In this document: positions 1-10,121 of the stretch, piece after piece
Layout of the letters: each line of letters opens with the position of its first letter
How positions within the stretch are numbered: position 1 is the first letter of the stretch
Assembly (NCBI GenBank): GCA_027596075.1
Contig: JADGJC010000563.1
Coordinates: 1-14,811, forward strand
Source: Rhizophlyctis rosea
Lineage: Eukaryota; Chytridiomycota; Chytridiomycetes; Rhizophlyctidales; Rhizophlyctidaceae
DNA length: 14,811 nucleotides
Reading direction: 5' to 3'
Made by a program: the position numbers and the translations under genes
Notes under the pieces: model-generated
Seen by the model: only the letters and a program-made list of their open reading frames with translations
Told to the model about the DNA's origin: nothing
Database searches by the model: none

Positions 1-858
1 CAACATGCTCCGACTTAACTCTCCAATTTGTTCAATTGTTCCTTCTCCCCCCTCGCGCCGATCCTGACTTCTCCATCGTCCCTCTTCTTTGTACTGCCAA
101 ACATGTGATCGTACCTTGACAACGTCAATCAAAATTCCTCACAATCATCGACCCAATACCTTTACCTCGCAAACCCTTTGGCACTCGAAATCTCTCAACA
201 ACCAAAACATCCCCCTCACCAAGCTCCTCCCGAAAAACATCCCCAGCAAATGCCCCAGCACTATTATAATACCTCCGCTCCAACCTCCCAAATTTGTCAC
301 ACATCTGCGAAAACTCAACAGTATCCTGGAATCTTTTGACCAACCAGCCACAAAACCGCTGAAACCGTCCCCTCATCCGTCCACTCTCCCTAGCAAGGAT
401 CCCCGCCCGAATATATGGATGCCCCTCATCCTCTTCCCCATCATCATATAATATGTCATCCATTATAAAGCTATACTCCCTCCCTTTATCAACATCAGGA
501 TATCTCTGTGAGGTGAGCGCGACCCATTCCAGTTTGCGCTTCCGTTTGTTTGTGCCGGGTTCAGGGGCCGCTTCATCATCATCAGTTAGTTCGTCCTCCC
601 CAGTCGATTCTTCCTCCGACCTTTCGTCATCTTCCACCTCTTCATCCGCTTCTTCATTCTCCGTCGCACCTTCCTCCAGACGAGGCCGCTTGAGGCTTGG
701 AAGCCTCTCCTGCAAGAGCGCCTTCCACTCTTCAAGCGAAAGCAACCGAGCGGGTTCCGCTTCGCCGTGAGTCGATAACCAGGTCAAGTGAATAGGGAGT
801 ATCAGAGACAGTCGTCGTAGTACCACCCAAGGCGGAAGTTGCAGCTTTTCAGGTCCAT
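1..858 (-). CDS. GNAT-type N-acetyltransferase-like protein with acidic tract, partial
   Basis: The minus strand has an open frame from about 826 down to 143 that reads like a real protein. In order it has a segment LSLEEWKALLQERLPSLKRPR, a long Glu/Asp/Ser-rich tract, a basic KRKRK cluster (possible nuclear signal), a central part with several aromatic and Arg residues, and the stretch VVERFRVPKGLRGKGIGSMIV. RGKGIG fits the acetyl-CoA-binding motif A (R-x-x-G-x-G) of the GNAT family, so an acyltransferase role is inferred; the substrate is unknown. The frame has no ATG (826 is GTG). The likeliest start is the ATG at 858 (MDLKSCNFRLGWYYDD), which stops at 804-802, so an intron near 770-815 must join the two parts; I could not fix its borders. 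At the 3' side GTGAGG at 142 can pair with CAG at 96-94 (49-nt intron), but the next exon does not clearly continue a GNAT fold. The gene runs to or beyond the left edge. Confidence 0.65.
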
Positions 859-1160
859 TTCACTTTGCTGTACTTTTGGAATGAGGGATCGACCAGTCAC
901 CACTGTTGAAAGCAAATCATACACTGGAGAGTTGCTTTATGGCGTGCGACAGCAGTCAGGCGGGGTGTGTGCATTTTGCACGTACCAAAAAGGCAATGGA
1001 GGAATTGAAGAGGGCTGGGGGGCCTTGTAGCCAAGATGCCATGTCGGGATGGTCAGACTGCGAAGTGGCTTTGCATTGTCCCTTTTGTTTGTGGCGCACG
1101 CAACGCGTTTTTGACAGTGGCAATTTGAAAGGTGGGGAAAATCGCACCGATAGAATAGAA

Positions 1161-1306
1161 GAAATTTAAAGAGACACCCCTCAAAGAAACGTCCCTGTTG
1201 TACTGAATGTCGCACTGTTCCTCCACCTCTCCTCATGTTCAATGAGTACGATTGCGGCAAATCTGAGCTGAAGAAATTCACTGAGCGAGGGTGTCTCTTC
1301 AAGAAT
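1161..1306. repeat. imperfect inverted repeat, about 20-bp arms
   Basis: AAGAGACACCC at 1169-1179 is matched exactly by its reverse complement GGGTGTCTCTT at 1289-1299. Outside this core the left arm has GAAATT and the right arm AATTTC, also complementary with a small offset, and inside it CTC faces GAG after a one-base bulge. The arms are about 108 bp apart. No target-site duplication is clear and the inner sequence holds no gene. It may be a decayed MITE-like element or simply a potential hairpin. Confidence 0.4.
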
Positions 1307-4155
1307 TTCCTTGCTGTCCAATGCACTGCGTCCTTACAAAGACTCCAGTAGTGCTACTTGCTACGCTGTATTCCCCCTTTTGACGAGTGTCATTATCAAA
1401 GTTGTTGACTTTGCGGGCAGATCCTTTGCGCCCAGAAACTACATAGAGATGGGGGTAAATGCCGTGATTTGGTGGACTCTCAAAGACTGTGGGCCTCCTT
1501 GTGGAACATCATGAAACAGCATGAACACCAACCCTTCAAGTGGGAAGATGAGACCCAATGGCGGCAACTTCTATTGCTCACCGATCACCAATCCCGCACA
1601 TTGGTTTCGGCTGGTCATGTATGTTTCCATTTTTGCTTGATTTTTTGAACATTGAGCCCGCATCTGGGTAACTGTCGAGAGCGCGATACACAATCATTCA
1701 TGCGAAACACGATGGAGTGAGGGCAGGTGCTACAATAACACTTGCCTACCATGAAGCAATGGGGCGATGATTCAACTGCATTGAAAGGTGAGTGAATCTG
1801 TATGGTCCCTGGATATTTTGCATGTGCTTCAAAACAACAATCCCTCAGTCTGTCCCGGCCAAAAAGGATTAAGTTTGAAACTGGGCCAATGCCTGATGAG
1901 CGCGAAACACCTCATTGGAAATGCGCACCCGTTGCAGTATGCTGTCAACATTAGATGATCAGAGTGATCAGTAGCTCTTGAGGACAGTCATGGTGGGCCA
2001 TCGGGCACTCACTCTTACCAAAAAGCGATATTTCCCACAAACATGAACAATGGCAAGTGCACCATGACCCAAAGTGTAATGAGATGAACTCATGATGCAA
2101 CTTCTATCGTTGTTTCAACAAGCCCACCAAGTCGACGGCAAAAGGTTATGAAACTGATACCCAAGTCCCAAGAGTGGTGTCGTTGATTCTTTCACCCAAA
2201 AGTGGAAATGATTCTTCGGTCAAGCGATGGTAGCTGACGTTAGTCACATCTGGCACAGAGAGAGACTATGAACGAGACCCACCGGCGTACTTTTTGCAAT
2301 CCCAGCCAGAAGATGGAGCATCGTGTATAGCTTCTTACACTGGATCGATTCTTTAAGTGCCGCCGATGCCCCGCAAAAGAGAATGTCACGGTAGATGACA
2401 AGAGACTCAAAGAACGGCCCTGTGTCGCCACTCGCGTCTTTATTATCCTCCCTCCGCGATCCTTGGCCCTGGTGTGCACGCGGCTCAAATACTTCACTCG
2501 TTCTTACTTGTTTTACTTATGGATTGGAGCTTTTGGACAGTCAAGGTCTACTCGCATCAAAAGAGCGTTGACTAGCAGCTACTATCATATGTGCACTATT
2601 TGGTCTACGCCGCCCTGCACCTTCATATGATGAAGCCAAACGACCTTTTTGGCCCCACTTCGACGTGGATGGGATCCCAGATTCTCCGAGCGTGTCACAA
2701 TCCGCAGATAAAAGCTGCTTTCGGGATTTGTATTTAACCATTGCATGTGATGCTCATATGTCCACCAGCCGAGATAGACAGAGGTACGTAAAGCAAAAAT
2801 GTGAAAAAGGAACGCGCGCTCGATCGGAAGAAACGATCATTGCAGGCATAGCCATGCGACTGACAGGGTCTTCAACATCATGATGGTCACCGAAATCCAG
2901 AGAGATATACGCAATATGACGGCGGCACCAATTTCAAAATTCGCCGCTTCCTCTTTATGCGCCCAAGCTTGGACTCATCTCATAAGGGTGCAAGTCGCGA
3001 AAAAAGGAATCCCTCCATTAATCACCACATTCGCAAAGCCATCTATTGACATCCGAGGCAATATGTTCTGAAGTGCTCGCCAATCAAATAACACGAAAAG
3101 TTGCTTGTGCACCGGATGTGAGCATGATCTGCCGGCTCTGCCCGATACTCAATGCCGCAGAACAAAGGATGAAGTTGTGGACATGCTCGATTAACAGTCA
3201 GCGCCGTTTGATTTAGGAGCACACATGTCTTGTTCGGCAGCGTATCTCAGCAAAGCATTCCGGCATTTGATGCACTTGGCAAAGCTTCTCCATACGCCAG
3301 CTTGACGTTCCAGCCCTTGCGAACAGTCATGTTTTTCAATCATTGCATATCACTCAATGGTCACATCGAAACAGCCGGATTTCGGTCTCTCAAATGTCTA
3401 CGATACATTCGATATCTACTGTCCAAGCCCGAACAATTTCAACATCGCCAGCAACATATGGTCGGATGATTGTGAAGAGACGCGCCATCAATTGATTTCT
3501 AAGAGCCTGCGGATTCAGACGTCAATATCGGAACCGCTACCATACTGACAGCTTCTGACAATTTCACCATTTCTTCGTTTTTTCCCTCTCATAGCGGTCT
3601 CTCATTCGATCCCATCGCCATGCGTGATTGTTTTTCCCACCACCGATGAAGTGTTCCTTACGTCTGAGAATATTGGACATCAATGAGGTCTGCATGCACG
3701 GAAATTGGTGCAACTTTGTCAATTTCCATTGGCGGGTTTTGTCTGTGAATTTCTTTTGTGGACAGGCCAGCAGGGAAACGAACTGAATGGTCGGTAAACA
3801 AACAGGAACACATGTGCCGTCCGCAGGTGCACAGAAGCTTTAGACCTTCTCAGCAATGATCTCATCCAAATGTCATTGCCAAGATTTGCGGAACTGACCA
3901 ATACCAAGTCGCGACTTGGGAATACAACGTCACCCAGATGCGAGTTCCGTTCTCATGGTCCGTGTGGAAAGTGATTCGATTCAGTCGATTCGGAAGGGAC
4001 CACAAGATATTATGATGCATCCACATTGAGCAAAACGAGAAGCGAACGCACCATGGGGCACCAAATGGGTCATGCGGCGATTGGCTGCACTGCCCATCTG
4101 AACAGCACTAACAGCCTCAATGGCGTGCTTGATAGGATCTTTACAGTCCATCAGC

Positions 4156-4211
4156 TGTGTGGGTGTGGACTCGGAGTGTGTGAGTGTACTGAGTGTGTGC
4201 GAGTGCGTGGG
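4156..4211. repeat. GT-rich low-complexity patch
   Basis: A short degenerate GAGTG(TG)n tract. GAGTGTGTG occurs at 4174-4182 and 4191-4199, with related GTGTGGGTGTGG and GAGTGCGTGG units around them. It lies about 410 bp upstream of the start of the small charged-protein gene and is not coding on either strand in a convincing way. Confidence 0.55.
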
Positions 4212-4302
4212 ACAACGACCAAGAGGCTCGCGTGTCTTCTCTCAGTCTTGTGACTCTTGTCTTGACTCTCAACGCGTTTCGGAGCCCCGTTTCCAAGCCA
4301 CA

Positions 4303-4352
4303 GACGTCATTCCATGATCGAACATACATCATTCCATCATAGAACATTCTAC
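4303..4352 (+). promoter_or_regulatory. stress-type promoter block: CRE-like site and HSE-like tandem repeat
   Basis: GACGTCAT at 4303-4310 (reverse strand ATGACGTC) matches the core bound by fungal ATF/CREB-type bZIP factors. It runs directly into a 22-bp imperfect tandem duplication, 4309-4330 and 4331-4352. In each copy the first 17 bases read ATTCCAT-N-AT-N-GAACAT. The second copy creates GAACATTC (4342-4349), the GAAnnTTC arrangement of a heat-shock element. The block lies about 270-320 bp upstream of the ATG at 4623. Factor binding is inference from motif shape. Confidence 0.4.
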
Positions 4353-4501
4353 AACTTCCCCGTCCCCCAACAGTCTCCCCACCCGAACCCTTCCTTCCGC
4401 ACACCTGACGCATTCGCAGCCTCCGCCAAGGCAAACAAAACACTGCACTGCCATGTCCATCATCCGTTCCATTTCACCATCCTCTTAGCATCAGGAATCG
4501 C

Positions 4502-4508
4502 ATAAATA
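4502..4508 (+). promoter_or_regulatory. TATA-like box of the small charged-protein gene
   Basis: ATAAATA lies about 115 bp upstream of the ATG at 4623. It is followed by a leader rich in C and A (roughly 4520-4622), a composition common in well-expressed filamentous fungal genes. The ATG context has A at -3. Confidence 0.4.
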
Positions 4509-4622
4509 CGCATCCCGTCTCTCAGTCCCTTCATCCCGACACAACACATCCACCAACTCCACAACAACCCAACGCAATAACCACATCTACCCTTTACAAC
4601 ACCCACCCACTCAACCACCAAT

Positions 4623-5067
4623 ATGTTCAAGGGCATTCGTGATGAACTCCGCGGCGAGGGCGAGAAGCTCGAGGGCGACATCACATTCAACCGTCGCAAC
4701 CAAGACTTGGGTCAGGCCGAAATCGAGAAGGGCAAGGGCGAGCGTGCTGAGGCTGAGGCTAACCGCGACGTGAGTTGGTCACTGCATATTTTGTTCATTA
4801 TCAGAGTCCTCTTTTTTCCCCCAATCGTCATGTGCCTCGCCAAGCAAAAAAACTAACCCCAAGTGACAACCATCCGCACAGTGGACTCGCAGCGGCGAAC
4901 GCAGCGACGAAGCCAAGGCCGCCGGCGACTTCGGTGAGGAACGTTACTACGAGCAGCAAGCTGCTGAGGATGGCCAGCGTCGCGTGAGTTGATTGAACTT
5001 CTCTCCATCTTCCATTCGTCCATACCATATCTTCTAATCTTCGATTGTTTCCACTGCATAGTGGTAA
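4623..5067 (+). CDS. small highly charged hydrophilic protein (84 aa), distantly CsbD/stress-protein-like
   Basis: Three exons: 4623-4769, 4882-4983 and 5062-5067. Introns are 112 and 78 nt. Both are phase 0, both open with GTGAGTTG, both end in AG (CACAG, CATAG), and both are followed by TGG. The last exon is only TGG-TAA, so the protein ends ...QRRW. It starts MFKGIRDELRGEGEK, has no Cys, no signal peptide and no membrane segment, and is dominated by Glu, Arg, Gly, Ala and Asp, suggesting a soluble, mostly helical or disordered protein. The G-x-GEKLEG, GQAE..KGKGE and W-x-x-SG features faintly recall CsbD-like and fungal Hmp1-type small stress proteins, but the match is weak and no function is assigned. 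If intron 1 were retained, the reading would gain a false hydrophobic tail and stop at 4856. Gene structure is well supported; function is not. Confidence 0.85.
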
Positions 5068-5153
5068 ATGATACCCAGTCCGACAAATACCGACCCCACG
5101 ACGATTCATCTGCTCCTCATTGAATTAATGGTAGCATACTCGTGGCTGTTTTT

Positions 5154-5163
5154 TGTAAATAAA
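5154..5163 (+). terminator. poly(A) signal region of the small charged-protein gene
   Basis: TGTAAATA (5154-5161) overlaps AATAAA (5158-5163), about 90 nt after the stop codon. A UGUA element with an AAUAAA-like hexamer is a typical fungal 3'-end processing arrangement. A second TGTAAATA lies at 5366-5373. Confidence 0.5.
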
Positions 5164-5778
5164 CTGCGCTGTGGAATAACAATTCTGTTCACTTCAACTT
5201 CTCTATTGGTTCAAATTCGCTTTTGGGTACCCGTCTCAACTCCGCTTTGACGTGTCCAGGACCCGAGGTCAATCAACTTCTTTTTGCGTTCAATCACCGA
5301 CAATCCCTGGGTCTTGCGTCGGCCAATTCCTTACTCTACAGCATTCATTCGTAAATAGACTTCGGTGTAAATAATTTTCTATGACTGCACCTTGTCCGTG
5401 ACCAGATGTACGCAAGCTCTGACGCTGTTCAGAAACTTCGGCACCGTCGTGTGAAATAAACCTCTTTTTGCAATTCCGGTAGTCATCTACCGCATTCCCT
5501 CTGCTGTCATCATCTGACTCTATCGTGCAAACATTGGGAACACTATTTTCTGTAAGTGTTAACAGGATGTCGCATTTGGCGCCCTGTAGAAAAACATCTC
5601 GAATATCAAGAGTATTAGGGAGCGTGATGTTCTCGCCAGAGTCGCAACAGTAGTCATTACTTCAATTGCTTCTTGGAAAGCTTTAAAGCAAGCAGCAAAC
5701 TGAATTCATAAGCTGATCACAGCCAATTTCATATTCAAGCCGCCCGGAGGCCGATCACTCCGATCTGTAGGTTGCCCT

Positions 5779-5796
5779 TATGCCGGTAACGGCATA
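5779..5796. repeat. perfect 7-bp hairpin
   Basis: TATGCCG and CGGCATA flank a GTAA loop. The palindrome is exact, but a stem this short is expected by chance a few times in a window of this size. No gene lies next to it. Confidence 0.4.
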
Positions 5797-7866
5797 CAGG
5801 CGATTTTGGACGGATTCAAGCCACAGGGTTGCAGTGAAGCACGATACTCAAGGCGCCCTCCTACGTCCGGCGTCGCTTAGCTTCGCTTGAAGGGGAGGTG
5901 GATCATATTTACTTTTTTTGTTATGCATGTGGGTGTGCACGAGCTTTCTGTCTCCTCACCGCGACCTTTGTGAGTCTGACAACTTCAGCAATGAAATACA
6001 AACAATGGCACAGCTGCATGAAGTTGCGCGAAAAAAGGAACTTTCGACCTGCTTGGCTCATTCTGGCGGAATGCCTGATCATCCAATCGCCTGTTGTGCC
6101 AAATAAAACCTGTCCGAACTCTCCCTATTGAGAACATGACTATCATACTAATCGCCCGCACTCGTGATCATCAACAGCCCGCCCAACATACACCATACAC
6201 AAAAGAAACCCAACGAACGTATTTGTGCATTACGAAGGTCATACGTTCAGGACCTCCGAGATCACCCATCTATCAACATCCAATATTTTAAGTACTGTAC
6301 CACAAGAGTGAGGAGGACGTTCCACTCCTGGAAGCATAGAAGGTATTTCGACATGCTATGGTATAATGAGAGTGTACAACGTCGAATCCGGCACGGTATA
6401 ACTATTTAATTGTGTTTCGAGGTTGTTCATATCGATCAGCTGTTCGAGGTGGATGGTGATCTGCAATGTTTTGAGCCAATGACACAGTGTCTCGTCATGT
6501 GAGAACATTCCGAGTAATCCCCTTGGTTCGATTCAGCGGTTTGTGCCCCTGTTCTTAGCATACAAACGACATGCCAGGAACATAAGATTTTATGACTATC
6601 CATCGAAGACAACTTTTGAGATTCTTGCGGACCAACTTCGCCTTCCCTTTTTCTCTTTGACGTGCTTCCTTTGATACCTCCTGCAGCCTCGGTTGAATAT
6701 CGAAGAGCTGACGGAGTTCCTAACTCGCTGAAACTCACATGAACTCTGGTCTGTAACTAAAGTCTGAAAAAAGATGGACAAGCACACATCTCCTCATTGC
6801 GATTGAAAGCACGTGATTAAATGGTATCCTTGGCCTACTTCTTTGCAGTTTCGTCAACATAACTAACATAGCGGATGAAGTGACAGAGGTCTGGTAGTGC
6901 ACTGACCAAACAAAGGAAGTCGACCCACGGTGGGAGATACAACTGAAAAGAAGTCGTAAAACAGTTCAACCCATCGAAGTGACGGATTTGACCAGACACT
7001 CGCGTCAATCGCCTCAATGACCAACTCCGGGATGTCCATGATTTTGAGTTCAGCTCAAAGCAAAAATGGGTATGTAGTTTGAGCAACAGGCTTGATTTGC
7101 TGGAGGATGAGATGGAGTCTGAAATACCATCAAAATCCATCCACCACGATGAGTGTCCCTCTTGCTCCCACCTATTACCCCAACGAGTCACACCCGAATA
7201 AACCAACATCCACACCCTCCCACAAGAACTCTCAACGACCTTATATCTGGAAAACAGAACAACAAACCGTTGGAATGAGGCTTATTCATATGCTGCGCCG
7301 ACCGCTCAGCAACTTCAGTGGCGCATACCCGTAAAGTTGTCGTCCCTACCCAAGCTTTACCACCGATGTGACCTGGTGGAACGCCAGTAATAGTCTGGAA
7401 TGCCATAGGATTACTCATGCAGTCAACAAACAACAATGCGCGCATAGGGACATGATGATTTAGAGTTGTAAGAGTGCATCGAACACAACATCATCACCGA
7501 GGAAAAATTGCAAATGGAGTGATGCTCCCAGGATGCGTTAGGCATTCAGTGGCGGCCAGAGCAGTTGATTGCCGGTTGCAAAATTGTGAACAATCTGCAG
7601 GGTGTGGTATTGCTCAGGGGGCAGTCCCAGTCTAGCAACAACGGCACTACTGTTGTTTTGCCAGGCACAAATCTTCCCGTTTGGCTCTGTACTATATTGG
7701 CTCAATTTACGGAACTGTCGCTCAAGTAGGTTTTTGACAAATCATCTGACGAAGACGAATAACTCTCGGATGTGATCTAGCTGTTTGAACCAAAGTTCAG
7801 GATAAGACATGAATACCCGCATGTGCCTCGTTTGAATTGGTCGCTAACCCCTCTCTTGGAAACGAT

Positions 7867-7910
7867 CTCCTACCAAATTGACTTTGAAGTTCCAGCCCTC
7901 CTACCAAATT
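7867..7910. repeat. 13-bp direct repeat, 31-bp period
   Basis: CTCCTACCAAATT occurs at 7867-7879 and 7898-7910. Related CCAAAT words continue downstream (GATCCAAAT near 7912 and 7958). It may be a remnant of a short tandem duplication. Confidence 0.45.
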
Positions 7911-9484
7911 TGATCCAAATGTAGTTTTGAGAGGGCCGGCCGCAACGACAGAACAAGATCCAAATTGATATCACCCCAACCAAGGAGCGGACTTTGGAAT
8001 CCTTGGCAAAAACCTGGCAAGTCTGCAGGAAAGATCATATTCGCACTCACTACATATCCTTCCCATATGGACATGTTCACCAAAAAGACATGACAATCCC
8101 CATTGGAACTCCACATCGCAATGTCGGAGAGCATGAGTCATGCTGTTAGATGAGTGCCGCATGGATCGTCCTCCAGAAAAGAGAGGATAGCCGAACTTTG
8201 CCATGTCGGCCCATCTGTCCGTATTTCGACGGATTGTGAGATAAATACACGGTGGCCTTTGCCATGTAAGGACACTTGTCCATGTCATGCTCAATTTAGC
8301 AGAACGGCTTGAGCAAGCACCAGCCAGCCAAGATATGTACAAGTTCCAAGAATGCATTCCGTTTGCAGGTGGTATATGATAGTCTGGAATAACTCCAGAA
8401 CTACGTCTTCACAATCGAGTTCCTTTTGCTACTGATGCACCTCCCACAACATTCGCGAATGAAGAAGGGTCGTGGACACGGATGTTCATAACCCAAGCTC
8501 ATCCATCGCCTTGGATGTGTGTGGTGATCATACTCGGTTCCATCTATCCCTCTGATAAAGAAGGTGTGTACTTTTTGTTGCATTTGAATGAGAGGGTTGA
8601 AGTCTTTTGCAAGACTGCACAATTGCGAGAGTCGCGAGTGAAGTTTGAAGTGGGCGCTGTTTCGAAGAAGATAAATTTGTTAAGAAATCGCGTGCGTATG
8701 CTTCTCGTACCAGTTCGGGCAGCTTACTCAAAGCGCGAATACCTGGTTGCCTACTCCGATATTCCAAGATATGCCATTGGTACAAAAAAAGTAGTTCGAA
8801 CACCGTAAGGTATCTATCCCCCATGTATGGCATGTCATTGGATATCCTCAATCTTGTTCGGCAGCTGCTGTAGCAGATTACTAGCATACAACCTCTCAAC
8901 TTCGGCCGACCTCTTCAACGTTTGACAAAATCACGAAATACAAGACATACCACACAAGTGAGCCGGCCGAGCGGTTCGAATGACTGGTTTGCTCGTCCAA
9001 AAGCTACCAGATCAAGGTCATAGGTCAAAGTTTTGCAGCTGTCTGCGCCACCTTATCGATGCAGAAACGGCATGGCACGCATTACCGTTGCAGTCATGCA
9101 CGCGTTGAGAACAATCATGGGAAAGTTATAGGGCTCAAGTAAGGAGCAAGGGGGTGAACAAAGTAGGTGCGCCCACTGAACGCCCATTTTTGCACAAAGA
9201 CTGCGCGGCTGCGCAGGAAGTGCAGAGAGGCGGGGGGTGCGTTTTGCCGCAGAATGCGACGCGTTACTCGCCCTTCCACAAAAGCATGTGTATATTAGCC
9301 CGCGTCTCCTATCCCAATGCAAACTGCCATGACCAAAAAGGAGGTCGCAATTATCTAATTGGGACTGCTTTGTCTAAAAAAGTTGAGAAGATAAGTAATG
9401 TGCTTCGATCCTTTATGTCCGCCTCATGATGTCATCTTCGTGTTAGTAGCGCTCAGCTTTTCCGAATGCCAAGTGACTTTCAGG

Positions 9485-9500
9485 ACGCCCCGCAGGGCGT
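9485..9500. repeat. 6-bp GC hairpin
   Basis: ACGCCC and GGGCGT flank a CGCA loop. The stem is short and no gene is nearby, so no role is claimed. Confidence 0.35.
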
Positions 9501-10121
9501 GAGGGGTATAGGTTGAGTTCTGGCCGTAATAGTACATATAGGGCAGGAATAACCGTCTCAAGAAACTTCCACCCAAGCAGGCGTTTCTGGGCGCCCCCTT
9601 GGCAAAACCAAATGCATTCGTTGCAGGACGTTCTTAGACGGAAAAGCAAAGCTTTGAGTGGAATGCGGTGCGGCGAGTTACGAAAATGTAGCCTTGACAA
9701 GTTTACAGCTGTCTTTGTGGTACGTGCTTTGCTCCCATATATGCCAGGTATGAGAACTCGCCTACTTCGCCCGAGGACTGCTTGCGCAAATCACGACGCG
9801 TCATACCAGCCACCTAAGGGACGTGCTGCCTGCACTCCACAAATCGTCCCCCCTGCTCCGCAGGTCCTCCACTACTAGCTACTACTCATCTCACCGTGCC
9901 CGAGCATTGCCAAAACGTCCAAGGCGATGCATGACTCTTTCTATTCATCGTAAGGATCCAGTGAAGGTGGGTTTCCATGATTTTGCTCAAAACATGATTA
10001 CATGACTATGGCCAGGAATGCTGTGACATCATCGCCAAGGCAAGGAATATCGTCCCTTGGCTGGGCGTTTCCCTGTACTCTGTGCATTCTGAAATAACAT
10101 TCATGAGATAGTGCGATTGAA

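Larger units (their letters stand above)
859..4302. other. long stretch without a supported gene
   Basis: All frames on both strands hold only short open stretches, most starting with GTG or TTG, with stops scattered throughout and no recognised protein motif. The best ATG-started frame is 939-1169 on the plus strand (76 codons, Cys-rich, contains HCPFC), whose start lies only 80 bp from the probable start of the divergent GNAT-like gene; it is not recognised. No tRNA, rRNA or intact transposon is seen. An imperfect inverted repeat (1161-1306) and a GT-rich patch (4156-4211) are listed separately. Base composition is not strongly AT-rich, so heavy RIP mutation is not obvious by eye. Confidence 0.6.
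5168..10110. other. long stretch without a supported gene
   Basis: Nearly 5 kb with only short open frames on both strands and no recognised domain. The best candidates are 8482-8808 plus (108 codons, ATG start, ordinary amino-acid mix, not recognised) and 6835-7215 minus (GTG at its 5' end, ending ...VSYVDETAKK, not recognised). Across 6835-8400 on the minus strand several overlapping frames are open over short distances, which could reflect an old pseudogene but is also compatible with chance. Small hairpins and one short direct repeat are listed separately. No tRNA, rRNA, telomeric repeat or intact transposon is visible. Confidence 0.55.

Noticed and set aside
453..770. Serine-rich plus-strand frame
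   Set aside because: It is the antisense of the Glu/Asp-rich tract of the GNAT-like gene (GAA/GAG read backwards gives Ser-rich runs).
6525..6534. tRNA B-box-like GGTTCGATTC
   Set aside because: The flanking bases do not form a T-arm stem, and no A box or acceptor pairing is found at the right distance.
8482..8808. 108-codon plus-strand frame with ATG start
   Set aside because: Amino-acid mix is ordinary, but there is no recognisable domain, a similar-length frame is open on the opposite strand, and no splice or promoter context supports it. Kept only as a note.
8973..8980. Second B-box-like GGTTCGAA
   Set aside because: No matching T-arm, anticodon arm or acceptor stem.
9513..9878. 121-codon plus-strand frame
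   Set aside because: Its apparent start is TTG, it has no domain, and composition is Arg/Pro-rich; not credible as a eukaryotic gene.
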